Part shown: one piece after another, positions 8,379 to 16,590 of the stretch
Numbering within the stretch: the first letter of the stretch is position 1
How the letters are laid out: every line of letters starts with the position of its first letter
Origin: Streptomyces geranii
GTDB lineage: Bacteria; Actinomycetota; Actinomycetes; Streptomycetales; Streptomycetaceae
Assembly: GCF_002954775.1 (NCBI RefSeq)
Contig: NZ_PJME01000030.1
Coordinates: 52,851-116,850 of the forward strand
Length of the DNA stretch: 64,000 bases
Reading direction: 5' to 3'
Notes under the pieces: generated by a model
What the model saw: only the letters and a program-made list of their open reading frames with translations
Told to the model about the DNA's origin: nothing
Database searches by the model: none
Made by a program: the position numbers and the translations under genes

Positions 8379-8666
8379 TCACGCCAACGACAAGAACAGC
8401 TTCTCCAACCGCGCCCTCATCTGCTCCTTCGTCTCCCCGCTCCGCTCCGCCGCCTCCACATCCGTCAAGCACTGCTGCAGCCCGGTCGCGATGATGGCGA
8501 AGCCCGCTCGGTCGAGCGCTCGGGACGCGGCGGCGAGCTGGGTGACGACCTCCTCGCAGTCGCGGCCCTCCTCGATCATCCGGATCACCCCGGAGATCTG
8601 CCCCTGCGCCCGCCGCAACCGGTTCAGCACCGACTTCAGCTCATCACCCTCGAACTGCAGCTCCAC
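8379..8666 (-). CDS. CsoR/CstR-family repressor (persulfide-sensor type)
   Basis: A 95-residue all-helical CsoR/RcnR-family repressor (LNRLRRAQGQISGVIRMIEE at residues 14-33). With the GTG at 8666, the two family cysteines are C37 (GRDCEEV) and C66 (GLQQC). The position equivalent to the copper-ligand His of CsoR (H70 in B. subtilis numbering) is Gly62. Cu(I) sensing by the Cys-His-Cys set is therefore not possible, and the protein fits the CstR group, which senses persulfides by linking the two Cys. GGAGGA lies 6 nt before the chosen GTG; in-frame GTGs at 8672 and 8684 are less well placed. It is divergent from the rhodanese gene, with an operator between them. Confidence 0.9.
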   Translation of the reverse strand: MELQFEGDELKSVLNRLRRAQGQISGVIRMIEEGRDCEEVVTQLAAASRALDRAGFAIIATGLQQCLTDVEAAERSGETKEQMRARLEKLFLSLA

Positions 8667-8692
8667 AACCACTCCTCCGCACACCCCGTTGC

Positions 8693-8708
8693 ATACCCTT
8701 GGGGGTAT
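8693..8708. promoter_or_regulatory. CsoR/CstR-type operator 3
   Basis: ATACCCTTGGGGGTAT lies between the divergent repressor and rhodanese genes. It has the same length and flanks as the two sites near 5.2 kb, with one imperfect half. It probably gives autoregulation plus control of the rhodanese gene. Confidence 0.75.
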
Positions 8709-8753
8709 TTTACCTCCCCAACGGTCACACCCCCCGAAAGGACCCCCTCACTC

Positions 8754-9401
8754 ATGACCGCTCCCGCCGCTCTCGACACCGACCAGGCCCGCACCCGCCT
8801 GCCGCAGCTGACCGTCGTCGATGTCCGCACCCCGGGCGAGTACGCCTCCGGATACCTGCCCGGCGCCCTCAACATCCCCCTCGACAGCCTCCGCCGCGCC
8901 CTGCCCGCGCTCAAGGAGGCGGCGGAGCACGGCAGCGAGCTGCTCGTCGTCTGCGCCTCCGGCGCGCGTTCCGAGTCCGCCTGTTCCGTCCTCGTCGACA
9001 GCGGCATCCCCGCCATGACGCTGACCGGCGGTACCCAGGGCTGGCGGGACCAGGGGCATGAGCTGCACCACCCCGCCACCACCACCGAGGCCCGCGCCAC
9101 CTGGTCCATGGAGCGGCAGGTCCGGCTCACCGCGGGCGGCCTCGTGCTCGCGGGCCTTGTGCTCGGCCGGGTGCGTCCCGCCTGGCGGCTGCTCGCCGCG
9201 GGCGTCGCGGGCGGGCTCGTGTTCTCCGCCGTCAGCAACACCTGCGGCATGGCCCACGTCCTGGGCAGGCTCCCGCACAACCGGCCCAGGCCCGCCGACC
9301 TCGACGCCACCCTCGCCACTCTCACCGCGCTCGCCCAGCGGTCACGGGAACGCGCCGCGACCCGTGACTCGGACGAACAGGCCGACGCCCTCAGCGCATG
9401 A
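8754..9401 (+). CDS. Rhodanese-domain protein with DUF2892-like membrane segment
   Basis: A 215-residue protein. Residues 8-105 form a rhodanese sulfurtransferase domain (VVDVRTPGEYASGYLPGA, active-site loop VVCASGARSES with Cys). Residues 115-170 contain two hydrophobic helices (RLTAGGLVLAGLVLG, AAGVAGGLVFSAVSNTCGM) of the DUF2892 type that anchors similar proteins in the membrane. The C-terminal 45 residues are polar. It sits in the CstR regulon with an operator just upstream, so it probably carries sulfane sulfur near the membrane. Its end overlaps the convergent transketolase-like gene by 11 bp. Confidence 0.9.
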   Translation: MTAPAALDTDQARTRLPQLTVVDVRTPGEYASGYLPGALNIPLDSLRRALPALKEAAEHGSELLVVCASGARSESACSVLVDSGIPAMTLTGGTQGWRDQGHELHHPATTTEARATWSMERQVRLTAGGLVLAGLVLGRVRPAWRLLAAGVAGGLVFSAVSNTCGMAHVLGRLPHNRPRPADLDATLATLTALAQRSRERAATRDSDEQADALSA

Positions 9402-10011
9402 AGTCCCGGACGGCCAGGGCGAGTTCCGCCTCGTCCAGGCCGCCTACGCCGTCCGGACCGCCCGTACCTCTCGTACCGCCCAGCGCCAGCAGCCGGTGCG
9501 GTACGTGGACCAGCGTGCCGGCGACATGGTGGGCCGACGTGCCGCGCGGGCACGGCTCGACCAGCACCACGTCGGCATGGTCGGCGGCCAGCACGGCCGT
9601 ACGCAGTCCGACCTCGTCGAAGGGGCGGACGGTGGCCGTGTAGAGGACGGCGAGGTCCAGTCCGGCCGTGGCCCGCAGCACCGGGTCCAGCGTGGCGCCC
9701 ACCGCCACCACCACACCGGCGCTTCCCTCCCGGACCGGTTCGAAGCCGTCGATCCCGCCGTGCGGTTCGGCGTTGGACTCGGCCGACACATGGACGTACG
9801 TCTGCTCGCCGCAGGCCATCGCGGTCAGCACCGCCCGCCGCACCTCGTCGGGGTGGCCGGGGACGTACACCGTCCAGCCGGGGCGGGCGGCGAACCTGGC
9901 CAGCTCCGCCGGGACACCGAAGCCGACGAGGACCCTGGCGTCCGGGCTGCCCGCGTCGCCTCCCGGCAGCGGCAGGGCGTCGGTGGCGGCGAGCAGCATC
10001 TCGGATTGCAC
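9391..10011 (-). CDS. Truncated transketolase / PDH E1-beta-like protein (FasC-like)
   Basis: A 206-residue protein resembling the end of the pyrimidine-binding domain (WTVYVPGHPDEVRRAVLTAM) and the C-terminal domain (VVAVGATLDPVLRA, LAVLYTATVRPFDE) of transketolase/E1-beta proteins. It lacks the N-terminal part that would carry the TPP-activating Glu, and no E1-alpha partner is nearby. The GTG at 10011 has AGGAGG 5 nt upstream and is preferred to the GTG at 10041. It faces away from an isopentenyltransferase gene. In Rhodococcus fascians the fas operon has transketolase-like genes next to fasD, which suggests this is a rearranged relative. Catalysis on its own is unlikely. Confidence 0.7.
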   Translation of the reverse strand: MQSEMLLAATDALPLPGGDAGSPDARVLVGFGVPAELARFAARPGWTVYVPGHPDEVRRAVLTAMACGEQTYVHVSAESNAEPHGGIDGFEPVREGSAGVVVAVGATLDPVLRATAGLDLAVLYTATVRPFDEVGLRTAVLAADHADVVLVEPCPRGTSAHHVAGTLVHVPHRLLALGGTRGTGGPDGVGGLDEAELALAVRDFMR

Positions 10012-10268
10012 GTTTTCCTCCTGGGTAAGAACTTGACGCACAGCATGAGGAATTCATGAGAAAAGGGCCGCGACACTCCTCTTCACATCGCTCCTGATTC
10101 CCCGGAATTTCTCCCTCCAAGCCGGTTTTTCCGGCCTTTAACAACCGCAGATGAACGTGGATGTTTCTTTGCCGTGCCCAGGCTGCGAGCTGGTGTCGAC
10201 ACACGTCGGCTCGTGCTTCTCTGGTCCCTGCTCAACAAACGGTTGCACGGATCGGGAGGGAAACTCCG
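10012..10268. promoter_or_regulatory. Divergent intergenic region of the cytokinin-like locus
   Basis: About 257 bp that are distinctly more AT-rich than the surroundings (for example around 10040-10150), between the transketolase-like gene (-) and the isopentenyltransferase gene (+). It should hold both promoters. I cannot assign -35/-10 boxes with confidence. Confidence 0.4.
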
Positions 10269-11039
10269 ATGGCCGAGGGCTCAGCGGATTGCGCGGTTCG
10301 TCCTTTTGTTCATCTGATCGCGGGGCCGACGGGAGCGGGAAAGAGCGCCGCGGCCAACGATCTGGCCCGGGTCACCGGAGCCCCGGTGGTCGTCGCCGAC
10401 CGGCTCCAGTGCTTCACGGATCTCGCCACCACCAGCGCCCGCGCGGGCGCCCAGGCTCCGGGCGTACGCCGGTACTGGCTGGCCGACCGGACCGTCGCCG
10501 ACGGCGACCTGGGCGCGGCGGCTGCCGCCGAGTCTCTCGTCGACCTGGTCGAACAGCTGGGCGCGCAGCATCGGTTCGTGATCGTCGAGGGCGGTTCGAT
10601 CTCCCTCCTCAGGGTGCTGGCCGCGCGCTGCGTCGCACTCCCCTGGCAGCTCTCCGTACGGGTACTGCCGCTGCCCGCGTACGACGACTACGTCGGGGCG
10701 CTGACCGGCAGGGCGCTGACGATGCTCGCCCCGCCGACCCCCGACCGCAGCCTGCTGGAGGAGCTGGCCGCGCTCTGGGTCGATCCCCGGCAACGGCGTT
10801 TCGCGGCCTCCGTGAACGGTTTCGAGGCGGTGCTGGAATGCTGTGCGAAATACTCACTGGATGTAGAGACCATTCACAAACAGGTGCTGCCCGATCCGGT
10901 ACGGTCCCGGATGGCCTCGCTCATCGCCCTGCGCCATGCCGAGCACGGCATTCTGCAGAGCCGCGTGTTCACCGAAACTTTCGAGAAGCGGATGCCCGGT
11001 CCGCTTTTCGATCCGAGCATGCTGGGGCGTGCGGCATGA
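10269..11039 (+). CDS. Adenylate isopentenyltransferase (cytokinin synthase, FasD/Ipt-like)
   Basis: A 256-residue P-loop prenyltransferase. The N-terminus has the Walker-type motif HLIAGPTGAGKSAAANDLA (P-loop residues 19-26), followed by PVVVADRLQCFTDL and FVIVEGGSISLL, which resemble the Agrobacterium/Rhodococcus Ipt family rather than tRNA-modifying MiaA (shorter, no zinc-finger region). It should transfer a dimethylallyl group to AMP, giving isopentenyladenine nucleotide. GGGAGGG lies 8 nt before the ATG at 10269. Its stop overlaps the next ATG (ATGA), so it forms an operon with the oxidase-like and LOG-fusion genes. Confidence 0.87.
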   Translation: MAEGSADCAVRPFVHLIAGPTGAGKSAAANDLARVTGAPVVVADRLQCFTDLATTSARAGAQAPGVRRYWLADRTVADGDLGAAAAAESLVDLVEQLGAQHRFVIVEGGSISLLRVLAARCVALPWQLSVRVLPLPAYDDYVGALTGRALTMLAPPTPDRSLLEELAALWVDPRQRRFAASVNGFEAVLECCAKYSLDVETIHKQVLPDPVRSRMASLIALRHAEHGILQSRVFTETFEKRMPGPLFDPSMLGRAA

Positions 11040-12403
11040 AAGGACTCACCGGCGCCGTTTCCCGGTCGGATTACCTGGTTCCGTCCGCCGGCTCGGTCGG
11101 CGAGGGCATGTTCCGGGCCGCCGACGACTTCGGCCATATCGTCGGTTCGCAGCCGCTGGGCGTGTTCTCGCCCCAGTCCGTGGCCGCGCTGCGGGACTTC
11201 GTCGCGCTGGCCGGTCCGCAGGGGCTGCCGGTCACCGCCCGGGGCGGCGGCTACTCCGTGTACGGCCAGGGCCAGGCCGAGGGCGGGTACGTCGTCGACC
11301 TGGGCGCCCTCGACGAGGTGCGCTGCGTCCCGGCCGCGCGGACGCTGACCGCCGGAGCGGGCGCCCGCTGGAGCGAGGTCGTCCGGGCCGCCCTCGCCGA
11401 AGGGCTCACCCCGCCCGTGCTCCCCGACCATCTCGGCGGCAGCGTCGGCGGACTGCTGAGCACCGGAGGTCTGGGCGGCTCCAGCCACCGGCACGGCCTG
11501 GTCGCCGACCACGTAAGGGAGTTGGACGTCGTCACCGGGACCGGCGAGGAGGTGACCTGCTCGCGCGAGCGCCGACCCGACCTCTTCCACGCGGTGCTGG
11601 CGGGCCTCGGCCAGTGTGCGCTGATCGTGGGCGCCACCCTCGACCTGGTCGCCGCCCCCGCCCTGGTCCGGCGCTTCCGCCTCTACCACCACTCCCCCGG
11701 CACGTTCTTCGCCGACCAGCGCGCCCTGGCCCGCGACGACCGCTTCAGCCATGTGTGCGGCCAGGCCCGCCCCGCGCTCGGCGGCGCCTGGGACTACATG
11801 ATCGAGGCCGTCGCCCCGCACACCGGCCAACTGCCCGACGACGACTCCCTGTTGACCGGCGGACTGCACCACGACCGGGACACCGAGGAGATCGAGAACC
11901 TCTCCTACGAGGAGTTCCTGCGCCGCATGGACCGCGACGAGCGGATCCTGCGCACCACGGGCGAGTGGCAGCGCCCGCACCCCTGGCTCACCCTGCTCCT
12001 CCCCGAGGAGACGGCCGCCGAGTTCGTCCCGACGGCACTCGCCGACCACGCGCAGAGCGGCCTGCGCGCCTGCGGAGTGGTCCAGCTGCGCCCGCTCACC
12101 TCACACACCCTGCGCGCCCCACTCCTGCGCAGGCCGCCCGGCGAACTCCTGTGCCTGCTCTCCCTGATGCGTACGGCCCCGCCGGGCGCCCCCGAGAACG
12201 TACGGGCCGCGGTCACCGCCAACCGCGCCCTGTACGAACGGGCCCGCGACCTCGGCGGAGTCCTGCACCCGACCAGCGCACTGCCGATGACCCCCGAGGA
12301 CTGGCGGGCCCACTTCGGCCCCGACTGGGAGACCCTCGCCCGCGCGAAACACCGCTACGACCCGCACGCCGTCCTCACCCGGGGGTACGGGCTGTGGCCG
12401 TGA
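11036..12403 (+). CDS. FAD-linked oxidase related to cytokinin oxidase/dehydrogenase (FasE-like)
   Basis: A 455-residue flavoprotein with a PCMH-type FAD domain (GVFSPQSVAALRDFVALA, VVDLGALDEVRC, LGGSVGGLLSTGGLGGSS) and a C-terminal substrate domain ending YDPHAVLTRGYG, as in cytokinin oxidases (YDPxxxLxxG). In typical enzymes the His of the GHS motif binds FAD covalently; here the segment reads ARGGGYSVYGQGQ, so Tyr73 occupies that place. FAD would then be non-covalent or the activity altered. It is coupled to the isopentenyltransferase by a 4-bp overlap and to the LOG fusion by another. The cleavage of isopentenyladenine side chains is inferred from the family. Confidence 0.85.
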   Translation: MKGLTGAVSRSDYLVPSAGSVGEGMFRAADDFGHIVGSQPLGVFSPQSVAALRDFVALAGPQGLPVTARGGGYSVYGQGQAEGGYVVDLGALDEVRCVPAARTLTAGAGARWSEVVRAALAEGLTPPVLPDHLGGSVGGLLSTGGLGGSSHRHGLVADHVRELDVVTGTGEEVTCSRERRPDLFHAVLAGLGQCALIVGATLDLVAAPALVRRFRLYHHSPGTFFADQRALARDDRFSHVCGQARPALGGAWDYMIEAVAPHTGQLPDDDSLLTGGLHHDRDTEEIENLSYEEFLRRMDRDERILRTTGEWQRPHPWLTLLLPEETAAEFVPTALADHAQSGLRACGVVQLRPLTSHTLRAPLLRRPPGELLCLLSLMRTAPPGAPENVRAAVTANRALYERARDLGGVLHPTSALPMTPEDWRAHFGPDWETLARAKHRYDPHAVLTRGYGLWP

Positions 12404-13869
12404 CCCCTGCAACTCCCCTGTCCCCTATACCTTCTTCGACCCCCGTGACCCCCACACCTACCGCGACCGGCGTCACCGCCGCCCCGGCCATCACCGCCGT
12501 CACCGTCTTCTGCGGCGCCTCCCCCGGCCACTGCCCAGGCCATCGCGAAACCGCCGCCGAACTGGGCCGCACCCTCGCCGAGGCGGGCCTGCGGCTCGTC
12601 TACGGCGGCGCCCGCACCGGCCTGATGGGCGCGCTCGCGGACGCCGTGCTGGACGGTGGCGGCAAGGTCACCGGAGTCATCCCGCGCCGGCTGCTGCCGT
12701 ACGAGATCGCGCACACCGGTCTCAGCGAGCTGGAGGTGGTCGCCGGCATCCATGAACGCAAGGCGCGCATGGCGGAGTTGGGCGACGCGTTCGTGGCACT
12801 GCCGGGCGGGCTCGGTACGGCGGAGGAGTTGCTGGAGGTGCTGTCCTGGGCGCAGCTGCACATCCACCGCAAACCGTGTCTGCTGCTCGACCCGGACGGC
12901 TTCTACCGCCCCCTGCTGACGTTCCTGGAGCACGCCCGGGACGAGGGTTTCCTGCACCCCGGGGATCTGGAACGGATCGTGGTGTGCCGGTCGGCCGGGG
13001 AGGTGCTCGCCCATTTCACCACTCCCGTACGGCAGTTGACCGAGAGGGCGACACCCGCGAGGCCGACCAGCCCACTCCGGCGGCGTCCTGACGGCCGTAC
13101 CGCGTTCGTGTTCTCCGGCTCCGGCTCCGGCTCGCGGCGGCCGGAGACAGTGCGTGAACTCCACGACACCTTCCCGGTGTTCGCGTCGGCGCTCAAGGAG
13201 GTGTGCGCGGGACTCGACCCCTACCTCGACGTGCCGCTGCTGGACGTGATGTTCGCTGAGGCCGGGACGGGCACGGCCGCGCTGCTGAACCGAACCGCCT
13301 TCGGTGATCCGGCGGTCTTCGCCCTCCAGGTCGCACAGTTCCGGCTGCTGGAGAGCTGGGGCATCCGCCCGGACGTGCTGTTCGGCGACTCGGCCGGGCG
13401 GATGGCCGCCGCCCATGCCGCCGGGGTGTTCTCCCTCCCGGACGGCTGCCACGCCGTGGGTACGCTGTCGCGGCTCACGGGTACGGAAGTGGCCGCGCAC
13501 TCGCACCACTTCGAGTCCCCCCACTTCGAGTCGCTCCGCGCCGACGGGTTCCGCCGCACCCTGGAGTCCCTGGACCTGCGCGCTCCGCGCCTGCCCCTGA
13601 TCTCCGGCAGCACAGCCGAACCCGTCGGCGCGGAGGCGGCCACTCCGGAGTTCTGGCTGCGCGAAATGCGGGAGGCGACGCAACTAACCGACGCGGTACA
13701 CCTGTTGGCGCAGGGCAAGGTGGCCACGTATCTCGAACTCGGACCGGGCGGCGAACTGACCGGCAGGCTGGACGACTGCCTGCCGAGGACAGACACCCCA
13801 CCCCTCGTCCTCTCGACCGCGCTGGACTGGCGGGCGCTGTACGAGGAGTACGCCGACCCCGGCCGGTGA
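12400..13869 (+). CDS. LOG-family cytokinin phosphoribohydrolase fused to a degenerate acyltransferase domain
   Basis: A 489-residue two-domain protein. After a Pro/Thr-rich leader, residues about 28-215 are a LOG domain (VFCGASPG, YGGARTGLMG, PGGLGTAEELLEVLSW with P135-G137), predicted to release the free cytokinin base from its 5'-monophosphate. Residues about 235-485 resemble a PKS/FAS acyltransferase (FVFSGSGSGS, FALQVAQFRLLESWG, FWLREMREATQLTDAV, YLELGPGGELT). However, the nucleophile elbow is GDSAGR (S331 kept, His replaced by Asp330), the catalytic His of the FHS motif is Glu372 (HFESP), and the small subdomain of about 60-70 residues between them is missing. GTGA overlap with the upstream stop supports the start. 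Confidence 0.85.
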   Translation: MTPATPLSPIPSSTPVTPTPTATGVTAAPAITAVTVFCGASPGHCPGHRETAAELGRTLAEAGLRLVYGGARTGLMGALADAVLDGGGKVTGVIPRRLLPYEIAHTGLSELEVVAGIHERKARMAELGDAFVALPGGLGTAEELLEVLSWAQLHIHRKPCLLLDPDGFYRPLLTFLEHARDEGFLHPGDLERIVVCRSAGEVLAHFTTPVRQLTERATPARPTSPLRRRPDGRTAFVFSGSGSGSRRPETVRELHDTFPVFASALKEVCAGLDPYLDVPLLDVMFAEAGTGTAALLNRTAFGDPAVFALQVAQFRLLESWGIRPDVLFGDSAGRMAAAHAAGVFSLPDGCHAVGTLSRLTGTEVAAHSHHFESPHFESLRADGFRRTLESLDLRAPRLPLISGSTAEPVGAEAATPEFWLREMREATQLTDAVHLLAQGKVATYLELGPGGELTGRLDDCLPRTDTPPLVLSTALDWRALYEEYADPGR

Positions 13870-13941
13870 CGACCGCCCCTCCGCTTGTCCGGCCGCCGAC
13901 GTAGGGTGAATGTCCCGCCCGACAGCCCGCCGAGGAGCACC

Positions 13942-15705
13942 GTGAGCATCGCAGCACCGAACGCCGCTCAGCCCGCCTGGCGGCTGCTCCTCGGGTACGT
14001 ACGGCCGCACCGGTGGACCCTCCTGCTGGGCGCCGTCCTGTCGCTGGCCACGGGGGCCGCCGGGCTGGCGCTGCCGCTGGTGGCGCGGGGGCTCATCGAC
14101 GATCTGTCCCACGACCGCACGATCACCGGCGCCCTGCTGATGATGTCGGCGCTCGTCGTCGCCAACGCGGCGCTGGGCGCGCTGGGTTCGTACGTGCTGC
14201 GGCGGACCGCCGAGTCGGTGGTGCTGGGGGCGCGGCGGGCGCTGTCCTCCTATCTGCTGCGGCTGCGGATACCGGCCGTGGACCGGACCGAGCCCGGCGA
14301 TCTGATGGCCCGGGTCACCTCGGACACGACCCTCCTGCGCGAGGTCACCACCGACTCGCTCGTCGGCCTCGGCACCGGCGGGCTCACCCTCGTCGCGACG
14401 ATCGTGATGATGGGCCTGGTGGATCCGGTGCTGCTGGGCGTCACCCTCGCCGTGATCGTGGGCGCGGGAACGGTGCTCGGCGTGATCGTGCCGCGTATCA
14501 ACAAAGCGAGCCGACGGGCTCAGGACGCGGTCGGGGTCATGGGCGCGTCGCTGGAGCGGGTGCTGGGCGCGCTGCGCACGATCAAGGCGTCCGGCGCCGA
14601 GCACCGCGAGGAGCGCAACCTGCACGCGGCGGCCGAGGAGTCGTGGCGGCAGAGCGTGAGCGCCGCCAAGTGGTCCGCGGCGGCGGGCAATACGGCGGGG
14701 CTCGCGATGCAGATCGCGTTCATCACGGTGCTCGCGGTGGGCGGCGCGCGGGTCGCGACGGGGGCCGTCGAGGTCGGCACGCTGGTCGCGTTCCTCCTCT
14801 ACGTCTTCTATCTGATGTCGCCGATCCAGCAGGTGGTCGGCGCGATCACGCAGTACCAGACGGGCGCGGCGGCCCTCACCCGTATCCAGGAGGCCCTCGC
14901 GCTGCCCGCCGAACCGTCCTCGGCCCGGCCCGCGCCCCTCCCGGCCGCCGACGCCGAACCGGCGGCGCTGGCCTTCGAGGAGGTCCGCTTCCGCTACGAC
15001 GACGATCTGCCGTACGTCCATCACGGTGTGACGTTCGCCGTGCCGGCCCGGGGCATGACGGCGTTCGTCGGCCCGTCCGGCGCGGGCAAGACCACCGTCT
15101 TCTCGCTGATCGAGCGGTTCTACGACCCCGAGTCGGGCGTGATCACGCTCGACGGCCGGGACACCGCCGACTGGGACCTGACCGAACTCCGGTCCGCCAT
15201 CGGCTATGTCGAGCAGGACGCGCCCGTGCTGTCGGGCTCGTTGCGCGACAACCTGCTGCTCGGCAGTCCGGAGGCCGACGAGGAGGCGCTCACGCGTGTC
15301 GTGAAGACGACCCGGCTCGACGGACTCGTCGCCCGGCTGCCGCGCGGCCTCGACACACTCGTCGGGCATCGCGGCACCAAGCTGTCCGGCGGCGAGCGTC
15401 AACGGGTCGCCATCGCCCGCGCGTTGCTGCGCCGCCCCCGGCTGCTGCTGCTCGACGAGGCGACCTCGCAGCTGGACGCGGTGAACGAGGCGGCGCTGCG
15501 GGACACGGTCGCGGATGTCGCCCGTACGACGACCGTGCTCGTCGTCGCCCACCGGCTGTCGACGGTGACGATGGCGGACCGGATCGTGGTGATGGACGCG
15601 GGGCGGGTACGGGCGGTGGGCACCCATCGTGAACTCGTCGCCGGGGACCCGCTGTACGCCGAACTGGCGGCGACGCAGTTCCTGGCGACCACCGGCGCCG
15701 GCTGA
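13942..15705 (+). CDS. ABC transporter, fused permease/ATPase (exporter type)
   Basis: A 587-residue half-transporter. Six hydrophobic helices occupy residues 15-310, followed by an ATPase domain with Walker A GPSGAGKTT, Q-loop region YVEQDAPVLSGS, signature LSGGERQRVAIARALL, Walker B LLLLDEATSQLD and VVAHRLSTVTMADRI. GAGGAG precedes the GTG at 13942. It starts 72 bp after the LOG fusion on the same strand and is convergent with fhuF. It could export the product of either neighbouring locus, but the sequence gives no substrate. Confidence 0.92.
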   Translation: MSIAAPNAAQPAWRLLLGYVRPHRWTLLLGAVLSLATGAAGLALPLVARGLIDDLSHDRTITGALLMMSALVVANAALGALGSYVLRRTAESVVLGARRALSSYLLRLRIPAVDRTEPGDLMARVTSDTTLLREVTTDSLVGLGTGGLTLVATIVMMGLVDPVLLGVTLAVIVGAGTVLGVIVPRINKASRRAQDAVGVMGASLERVLGALRTIKASGAEHREERNLHAAAEESWRQSVSAAKWSAAAGNTAGLAMQIAFITVLAVGGARVATGAVEVGTLVAFLLYVFYLMSPIQQVVGAITQYQTGAAALTRIQEALALPAEPSSARPAPLPAADAEPAALAFEEVRFRYDDDLPYVHHGVTFAVPARGMTAFVGPSGAGKTTVFSLIERFYDPESGVITLDGRDTADWDLTELRSAIGYVEQDAPVLSGSLRDNLLLGSPEADEEALTRVVKTTRLDGLVARLPRGLDTLVGHRGTKLSGGERQRVAIARALLRRPRLLLLDEATSQLDAVNEAALRDTVADVARTTTVLVVAHRLSTVTMADRIVVMDAGRVRAVGTHRELVAGDPLYAELAATQFLATTGAG

Positions 15706-15708
15706 GGC

Positions 15709-16554
15709 TCAGCTCTCCAGCCTGCGCAGGCGTTCGGAGTCGCAGGTGCGGGGGCAGGTGGAGCAGGCCTCGTCGGGGCGGATCGTGTAGTGGAGGCAGC
15801 AGCCCGCGCGGGTGCGGGTCGGGTGGCGGTGCCCGGAGGAGTCGGTGAGGTGGCGGAAGTCGGCGCCGCCGGGGTACGGGGAGACTGCGGAGGGCAGCAG
15901 TTCGGTGGCCGCGCGGACGGCGTCGCCCTCGCGGCCGAGGACGCGCCCGAGGTACCAGATCCCGGAGACCAGGTCGTCGGAGACCAGACCCCACAGGGCG
16001 CGCGAGCCCCGGCGGGCGATCGGGCCGAGCGCGGTCAGCAGCGGGGCCATGTGGTCGGCGACGGCGGAGCGCAACTCGGTGCGCAGGGCGTCCTCGTGGG
16101 GCAGTGCCGTCGCTCCGGAGAAGACGGCTGCGGGGTCGTCGGGGAGGCAGGAGAGGTAGGAGCCCGGTGTGATCTTGTACACGCCGGTGGCGAGGTCCAG
16201 CCGTACGTCCTCGGGCCGGATGCGCGGCACCCTGCGCTCCAGGTACCAGACCCCGCTCATCAGCAACCCGACCGTCCAGGCGTAGTCGTGCAGGGCGCGG
16301 GACGCGGCGACGTGCGGACGGGCGGAGTGCCCGTAGCGCTCCTGGATCCGCGCCGCCTCGGCCTCGACAAAGGCGTCCAGGGCATCCGGACTGTCCGTCA
16401 ACTCCGCCCCTGTGACTCCTGCTTGAGGGCCCGTCAGACCCGGCTCGGCGACCTGCGCGGTGAGCACTTCACACACGTCGGTGAGGCGTTGATAGGCGCC
16501 GCCGAGCACGCGCGCGGCGGCGGTTGCCGGCGGGTTCTCAAGGGCGACGCTCAT
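15709..16554 (-). CDS. FhuF-like (2Fe-2S) ferric-siderophore reductase
   Basis: A 281-residue protein whose C-terminus GCCLHYTIRPDEACSTCPR carries the CC-x10-C-x2-C iron-sulfur motif of the FhuF family, which reduces ferric siderophores in the cytoplasm. The N-terminal 200 residues are helical with a DP-rich core (LSCLPDDPAAVFSG). The ATG at 16554 has AGGAG 6 nt upstream. An iron box lies about 40 bp upstream, and the gene is divergent from a siderophore operon, so a role in iron release from that siderophore is likely. Confidence 0.87.
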   Translation of the reverse strand: MSVALENPPATAAARVLGGAYQRLTDVCEVLTAQVAEPGLTGPQAGVTGAELTDSPDALDAFVEAEAARIQERYGHSARPHVAASRALHDYAWTVGLLMSGVWYLERRVPRIRPEDVRLDLATGVYKITPGSYLSCLPDDPAAVFSGATALPHEDALRTELRSAVADHMAPLLTALGPIARRGSRALWGLVSDDLVSGIWYLGRVLGREGDAVRAATELLPSAVSPYPGGADFRHLTDSSGHRHPTRTRAGCCLHYTIRPDEACSTCPRTCDSERLRRLES

Positions 16555-16590
16555 GGGTACTCCTGCGCAGAGAGGTGCGAGTGGGGTTAG

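Noticed and set aside
10269..11039. MiaA, tRNA dimethylallyltransferase
   Set aside because: The protein is shorter, lacks the tRNA-binding C-terminal part, and sits with cytokinin-oxidase and LOG genes.
12400..13869. Polyketide synthase fragment with a working acyltransferase
   Set aside because: Both catalytic His positions are replaced and a subdomain is missing; no ketosynthase or carrier protein is nearby.
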